Assembly: GCF_036206005.1 (NCBI RefSeq)
Contig: NZ_CP108143.1
Location: forward strand, 5,051,501-5,115,500
DNA from: Streptomyces sp. NBC_00178
Lineage (GTDB): Bacteria; Actinomycetota; Actinomycetes; Streptomycetales; Streptomycetaceae
DNA length: 64,000 nt
Direction of reading: 5' to 3'
Shown: positions 60,236 through 64,000 of the stretch, piece by piece
Position numbering within the stretch: the first letter of the stretch is position 1
How the letters are laid out: each line of letters starts with the position of its first letter
The notes under the pieces: generated by a model
Databases searched by the model: none
Told to the model about the DNA's origin: nothing
What the model saw: the letters and a program-made list of their open reading frames with translations, nothing else
Position numbers and translations under genes: made by a program

Positions 60236-61708
60236 TCAGCCGTACGGGATGTGGACGACCGACTGGTTGCCGGTCCCCACGGCGCTCGTGCCGTTGCCGA
60301 TGGCGTTCCAGACCTCGACCTTCACCGTCCCGTTGGACAGGTTGCCGTGGCTTCCGGTCGAGGACTTGAGCCCCTTGGACTGGGTGTAGTGCTCGTATCC
60401 GCTGACCGGATCGGTGGCGAAGTAGTTGTACGTCTCCGTGCGGTCCCAGGTCCCGTCACCGGTGCGGTCGTAACTCACCCGCACCTGCTGTCCGTTGGCG
60501 ACGGTGGTGCCCGAGTCGGCGAAGACGTCGAACTGGGTCGAGCCGCCGTCGTACGCCCGCGTGAGGCCGGTGGCCGTGAACGTCTGCGGGCTGTGCGGGG
60601 TGCCGTCGTAGTTGCCGCCACCCGCGGAGGCGACCGTCACGGACGAGGCGGAGGACTGGGCCGCGCCGAGGCCGCCGCCGCTGCGCAGGGCGAGGGTGGA
60701 GGAACCGGTCGGCGGGTCGGTGGGGGGATCGGTGGGCGGGTCGGTGGTCCCGCCGCCGCCCTTGGTCCAGACGCCGACGTAGTCGACCAGCATGGGCCGG
60801 CCCGGCACCGTTTCGGCGGTCGGGGTGGAGCCGCCGAGCGCGTTCGGGAAGGCGCCGCCGATCGCGAGGTTCAGCAGGAGGAAGTACCCGGCGTGGTCCG
60901 TCATGTTCGACCACGTCGCGGCGTCGAACTGGTTCTGCGTGAGGCTGTGGAAGAGCTGGCCGTCGACGTACCAGCGCAGTGCGTTGGGGCTGACGGCACG
61001 GTCCCACTCGAAGCGGTAGGTGTGGAACGCCGACTGGCAGCTGGACCCCGGGCAGGCCCGGTTGCTGGCGAGGCCGGTGGTCTCGTTGCAGGGGCCGCCC
61101 GGGTTCACCCCGCAGTGCAGCACGCCCCAGACGGAGTTGATGCCGTTGACGTTCTCCATGATGTCGAACTCGCCGATGCCCGGCCAGTTCCAGTAGTTGC
61201 CCCGGTAGGGCGAACCGAGGGCCCAGAAGGCGGGCCAGTAGCCCAGGGCGGCGTTGCCGGTGACGTTCGGCATCTGGACGCGGCCCTCGATGCGCAGGGT
61301 GCCGCCGGCCGGCGCTTTGAAGTCGGCCCGCTTGGTCTCGATCCGGCCCGAGGTCCAGTTGCCGGCGCCGTCGCGCAGCGGCGTGATGCGGAGGTTGCCG
61401 TTGCCGTCGAGGCTGACGTTGTCGGGGCTGGCGGTGTAGTTCTGGATCTCTCCGGTGCCCCAGTTGCCCGGACCGCCGGGGTAGCCGTGGCCCGTGTCGA
61501 TCTGCCAGTTCGCCGCCGACGGCAGGCTGCGGTTCGCGCCGTTGAAGTCGTCGCTCCACTTCAGGTCCCAGCCGGGAGTGGAGGGCACGTCGCCGCGGGC
61601 GGACCCGGAACCGGCGACCGTGATCACTCCGGCGAGGGTGAGTGCCAGGGCGGTGATGAGGGCGAGGAGGGATGTGCGTCTGTGGGGGACGGTGCGGCTC
61701 GTACGCAA
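60236..61708 (-). CDS. Secreted GH16 beta-glucanase
   Basis: Exported glycoside hydrolase of 490 aa, probably endo-beta-1,3- or 1,3-1,4-glucanase. Signal peptide is 1-39 (double-Arg region, then ALITALALTLAGVITVAGSGSA). The GH16 domain is about 45-340 with catalytic motif Glu180-Phe-Asp182-Ile-Met-Glu185 in IGEFDIMENV. A TDPPTDPPTDPPTG linker follows, then a C-terminal beta module of about 140 aa (ALRSGGGLGAAQSS ... QSVVHIPYG) that probably binds carbohydrate. The TTG start has GGAGG 5 nt upstream, an ideal site. It is controlled by a LacI-type operator at +1. Confidence 0.92.
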   Translation of the reverse strand: MRTSRTVPHRRTSLLALITALALTLAGVITVAGSGSARGDVPSTPGWDLKWSDDFNGANRSLPSAANWQIDTGHGYPGGPGNWGTGEIQNYTASPDNVSLDGNGNLRITPLRDGAGNWTSGRIETKRADFKAPAGGTLRIEGRVQMPNVTGNAALGYWPAFWALGSPYRGNYWNWPGIGEFDIMENVNGINSVWGVLHCGVNPGGPCNETTGLASNRACPGSSCQSAFHTYRFEWDRAVSPNALRWYVDGQLFHSLTQNQFDAATWSNMTDHAGYFLLLNLAIGGAFPNALGGSTPTAETVPGRPMLVDYVGVWTKGGGGTTDPPTDPPTDPPTGSSTLALRSGGGLGAAQSSASSVTVASAGGGNYDGTPHSPQTFTATGLTRAYDGGSTQFDVFADSGTTVANGQQVRVSYDRTGDGTWDRTETYNYFATDPVSGYEHYTQSKGLKSSTGSHGNLSNGTVKVEVWNAIGNGTSAVGTGNQSVVHIPYG

Positions 61709-61742
61709 GTGAACCTCCGGTGGGGACGTGCCGGGAAGGATT

Positions 61743-61790
61743 CTGAGAGCGCTCTCAGTGTTATTTAGATGCACCCGGGCCGGCCGTCAA
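61743..61790 (-). promoter_or_regulatory. GH16 promoter with LacI-type operator
   Basis: Minus strand: -35 TTGACG (61785-61790), a 17-bp spacer, -10 TAAATA (61762-61767). Just downstream, covering the expected transcription start, is a perfect 16-bp palindrome CTGAGAGCGCTCTCAG (61743-61758). It resembles LacI-family sites with central GCGC, such as the cellobiose-responsive CebR site TGGGAGCGCTCCCA. Repression relieved by a glucan oligosaccharide is expected. Confidence 0.85.
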
Positions 61791-61864
61791 TGGCCCCGGC
61801 CGCTTTACTTCCCGAAGGCTGCCCCGTCGTCCCGTCGCCGCCCCCGTTGCCCCGTCGGCTCTTG

Positions 61865-61884
61865 CCTTGACGCCGACGTCAAGG
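61865..61884 (+). promoter_or_regulatory. MerR-type operator
   Basis: Perfect dyad CCTTGACG-CCGA-CGTCAAGG (61865-61884), ending 14 bp before the MerR start. The layout is that of MerR-family promoters, where the regulator binds a dyad in an overlong spacer. The gene has no ribosome site, so a leaderless autoregulated transcript is likely. Confidence 0.75.
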
Positions 61885-61898
61885 ATTACGGTCGCGGT

Positions 61899-62312
61899 AT
61901 GCGAATCGGGGAACTGGCCGAACGCGCCGGGACGACGACACGGACCCTGCGCTACTACGAGTCACGCGGGCTGCTGCCCGCCCGCCGCGCCGGGAACGGC
62001 TACCGCACGTACGACGAGGGCGATCTGCGCCTGATCGAGCAGATCCGGACCCTGCAGGACTTCGGGTTCGACCTGGAGGAGACCCGCCCCTTCGTCGACT
62101 GCCTGCGCGCCGGTCACCCGGCGGGCGACGCGTGCCCCGCGTCTCTGGCGGTCTACCGGCGCAAGCTCGGCGAACTGGACGCGCTCATCGACCAGTTGAA
62201 GGCCGTTCGTGCGGAGGTGGGTGCCCAGCTCACCCGCGCCGAACTGGAGGCGTCCGCCGACCTGCCGGGCGGCCCCGAACCGCGATGCGAACTGAACCGC
62301 GATGCGAGCTGA
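61899..62312 (+). CDS. MerR-family transcriptional regulator
   Basis: Protein of 137 aa. The winged helix is MRIGELAERAGTTTRTLRYYESRGLLPARRAGNGYRTYDEGDLRLIEQI. A dimerisation helix follows, with Cys69 in VDCLRAGHPAGDACPASLA and a second Cys nearby (spacing Cys-x10-Cys) that could sense metal or redox. The C-terminus CELNRDAS is encoded by a 17-bp tandem repeat. It starts 14 bp after its operator and is followed by a thioredoxin gene 32 bp later, probably its target. Confidence 0.9.
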   Translation: MRIGELAERAGTTTRTLRYYESRGLLPARRAGNGYRTYDEGDLRLIEQIRTLQDFGFDLEETRPFVDCLRAGHPAGDACPASLAVYRRKLGELDALIDQLKAVRAEVGAQLTRAELEASADLPGGPEPRCELNRDAS

Positions 62313-62329
62313 ACCACATGCGGACTGAA
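62280..62329 (+). repeat. Three tandem 17-bp repeats at the MerR gene end
   Basis: Unit CCGCGATGCGAACTGAA (62280-62296) is followed by a copy with one change (62297-62313) and a third, shorter, diverged copy (62314-62329). The MerR stop codon lies in the second unit. The repeat extends from the coding end into the gap before the thioredoxin gene. Confidence 0.75.
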
Positions 62330-62344
62330 CCGGAAGGACGAGGG

Positions 62345-62689
62345 ATGATCCACGCAGAGGGTGTCGCCGAGGTCACGGACGCGACGTTCGGCGCCGAGGT
62401 GCTGGAGGCGGGCCTGCCGGTCCTGGTCGAGTTCACGGCGGACTGGTGCGGCCCCTGCCGCCAACTGGCCCCGGTGCTCGGTGCGATCGCCCGGGAGGAG
62501 GCGGACCGCCTCAAGGTCGTCCAGATCGACGTGGACCACAACCCCGGGACCGCGTCCCGCTACGCGGTGCTGTCGATGCCGACCCTCATGGTGTTCCAGG
62601 GCGGTGAGCCGGTGAAGTCGATGGTCGGCGCCCGGCCGAAGCGCCGCCTGCTCCAGGAGCTGGAGGACGTGCTCCCGGCAGCGGTCTGA
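62345..62689 (+). CDS. Thioredoxin
   Basis: Cytosolic disulfide reductase of 114 aa with the canonical motif in VEFTADWCGPCRQLAPVL and the cis-Pro in SMPTLMVFQGGEPV. ATG with AAGGACGAGGG upstream. It lies directly behind the MerR gene and is presumably under its control as a thiol-stress response unit. No thioredoxin reductase gene is adjacent. It is followed by a 19-bp hairpin terminator. Confidence 0.93.
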   Translation: MIHAEGVAEVTDATFGAEVLEAGLPVLVEFTADWCGPCRQLAPVLGAIAREEADRLKVVQIDVDHNPGTASRYAVLSMPTLMVFQGGEPVKSMVGARPKRRLLQELEDVLPAAV

Positions 62690-62721
62690 CACCTGCGGGC
62701 GGGTTCCACCCCGCAGGACGC

Positions 62722-62763
62722 CGAGGGGGCGGCGCACCGGACAACCGGTGCGCCGCCCCCTCG
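62722..62763. terminator. Bidirectional terminator between thioredoxin and glgB
   Basis: Perfect 19-bp arms (62722-62740 with 62745-62763) around loop ACAA; the inner arm reads GGGGGCGGCGCACCGG. It is the strongest hairpin in the window and lies between convergent genes. Confidence 0.92.
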
Positions 62764-62771
62764 TGCGGACC

Positions 62772-64000
62772 TCAGGCGGGCCGCAGCCAGACCGTCGCCA
62801 GCGGCGGGAGCGTCAGCGTGATGCTGGTGTCCCGGCCGTGCGCCGGCACCGCCTCCGGCTTCAGCGGCTCACCGTTGCGCACGTCGCTCCCGCCGTAGCG
62901 GGCCGCGTCCGTGTTGATGATCTCCACCCAGGCCTCCGGGCCGTCCGGGACGCCGATGCGGTAGTCGTGCCGCACCACCGGGGAGAAGTGGGAGACGGCG
63001 ATCAGCGGCGAGCCGTCCGCGTCGTAGCGCACGAAGGAGAACGCGTTGTCCTCCGCCGCGCCGCCGTCGATCCAGGAGAAGCCCGCCGGATCGGTGTCGC
63101 GCTGCCACAGCGCGGGCAGCGCGCCGTACACCGCGTTCAGGTCGCCGACGAGGGTGCGTACGCCGCGGTGGTCACCGGAGGCCTCGTAGGTCTCGTCGAG
63201 CAGCCACCAGTCGGGGCCGTGGCCCTCGGACCACTCCGCTCCTTGGGCGAACTCCTGTCCCATGAAGAGGAGTTGCTTCCCAGGATGCGCCCACATGAAG
63301 CCGAGGTAGGCGCGGTGGTTCGCCCGCTGCTGCCACCAGTCCCCGGGCATCTTGCTGACCAGTGCCTGCTTGCCGTGCACGACCTCGTCGTGCGAGATCG
63401 GCAGCACGTAGTTCTCGCTGTAGGCGTACACCATCGAGAACGTCATCTCGTTGTGGTGGTACTTGCGGTGCACCGGCTCCTTGGACACGTAGACCAGGGA
63501 GTCGTGCATCCAGCCCATGTTCCACTTGAGGCCGAAGCCGAGGCCGCCGTGGTCGGTGGCGCGGGTGACCCCCTCCCAGGCGGTCGACTCCTCGGCGATC
63601 GTGACGACGCCGGGGTTGCGGCGGTAGACCGTCGCGTTCATCTCCTGGAGGAAGGCCACCGCGTCCAGGTTCTCCCGGCCCCCGAACTCGTTCGGCGACC
63701 ACTGGCCGTCCTCGCGGGAGTAGTCGAGGTAGAGCATCGAGGCCACCGCGTCCACGCGCAGGCCGTCGATGTGGAACTCCTCGCACCAGTACGTGGCGTT
63801 GGCGACCAGGAAGTTGCGGACCTCCGTCCGGCCGTAGTCGAACTCCAGGGTGCCCCAGTCGGGGTGCGCGGCCCGCCTCGGGTCGGAGTGCTCGTACAGC
63901 GGCCGCCCGTCGAACTCGGCGAGTGCCCAGTCGTCGCGCGGGAAGTGCGCCGGCACCCAGTCCATGAGGACCCCGATGCCCGCGGCGTGCAGCGCGTCGA
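62772..64000 (-). CDS. glgB: 1,4-alpha-glucan branching enzyme (partial, 3' part)
   Basis: GH13 glycogen branching enzyme; only the C-terminal 408 or so codons are inside the window, and the reading stays open to the right edge. It has VLMDWVPAHFPRDDW, the nucleophile region FHIDGLRVDAVASMLYLDYSR, the acid in TIAEESTAWEGVT, LPISHDEVVHGK and GQEFAQGAEWSEGHG. The C-terminal beta domain ends ATVWLRPA. In S. coelicolor, as I recall, this gene ends the glgE-treS-mak-glgB operon that makes alpha-glucan from trehalose, which would lie to the right. Confidence 0.95.
   Translation of the reverse strand, partial: DALHAAGIGVLMDWVPAHFPRDDWALAEFDGRPLYEHSDPRRAAHPDWGTLEFDYGRTEVRNFLVANATYWCEEFHIDGLRVDAVASMLYLDYSREDGQWSPNEFGGRENLDAVAFLQEMNATVYRRNPGVVTIAEESTAWEGVTRATDHGGLGFGLKWNMGWMHDSLVYVSKEPVHRKYHHNEMTFSMVYAYSENYVLPISHDEVVHGKQALVSKMPGDWWQQRANHRAYLGFMWAHPGKQLLFMGQEFAQGAEWSEGHGPDWWLLDETYEASGDHRGVRTLVGDLNAVYGALPALWQRDTDPAGFSWIDGGAAEDNAFSFVRYDADGSPLIAVSHFSPVVRHDYRIGVPDGPEAWVEIINTDAARYGGSDVRNGEPLKPEAVPAHGRDTSITLTLPPLATVWLRPA

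Overview
The window is chromosomal DNA from a Streptomyces. The base composition is very GC-rich, third codon positions are almost all G or C, GTG and TTG starts are frequent, and the gene order matches what I remember of Streptomyces coelicolor from the atp operon (about SCO5367) to glgB (about SCO5440). That comparison is from memory; no search was run. I see no tRNA, rRNA, CRISPR array, insertion sequence, integrase or prophage gene. This is conserved core chromosome, and the interest lies in regulatory sites, decayed remnants and poorly characterised operons.

Layout. (1) 79-6862: F1Fo ATP synthase atpE-F-H-A-G-D-C, then a DUF2550 membrane protein. (2) 7286-9634: a secreted GH18 chitinase (chiC type) with a paired-operator promoter, and directly upstream the decayed C-terminus of a LuxR-type regulator, probably chiR. 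(3) 9647-17798: cobalamin adenosyltransferase, 3-hydroxyacyl-CoA dehydrogenase, STAS protein, membrane-anchored P-loop protein, NucS, an LLM oxidoreductase and two small proteins. (4) 17800-21793: two tandem, paralogous ABC-2 exporters. (5) 21881-26788: the cytoskeletal coiled-coil genes filP and scy. (6) 27032-29791: methylmalonyl-CoA epimerase, thiolase and MeaB. (7) 29857-33199: PepSY protein, OmpR-type two-component pair and an AbsC-like MarR regulator. (8) 33295-40986: three AIM24 genes, two DUF3817 proteins, a thiamine-binding-fold protein, a catalytically doubtful glycosyltransferase, an ArsR-type regulator/MFS pair and a MarR regulator. (9) 41038-44746: isobutyryl-CoA mutase large subunit behind a perfect palindrome, a TetR regulator and a thioredoxin-TPR protein. 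(10) 44747-47866: an operon of DUF6230, DUF6114 and a secreted protein behind a leader of about 600 bp. (11) 47961-54057: pta-ackA-pyk divergent from pfkA. (12) 54145-58784: XRE regulator and a CitAB/DcuSR-type two-component system divergent from a dicarboxylate symporter. (13) 58996-64000: lipoprotein, secreted GH16 glucanase with a LacI-type operator, MerR regulator, thioredoxin and the 3' part of glgB, which runs off the right edge.

How the genes work together. Several dispersed genes serve short-chain acyl-CoA and B12 chemistry: adenosyltransferase (cofactor), MeaB (mutase chaperone), epimerase, IcmA, thiolase and hydroxyacyl-CoA dehydrogenase. Together they interconvert acetyl-, butyryl-, isobutyryl- and methylmalonyl-CoA, the usual polyketide precursors. 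A second group handles central carbon (pfkA, pyk, pta, ackA, glgB, dicarboxylate uptake). A third is secreted polysaccharide degradation (chitinase, GH16). Convergent gene ends are usually closed by long, near-perfect hairpins.
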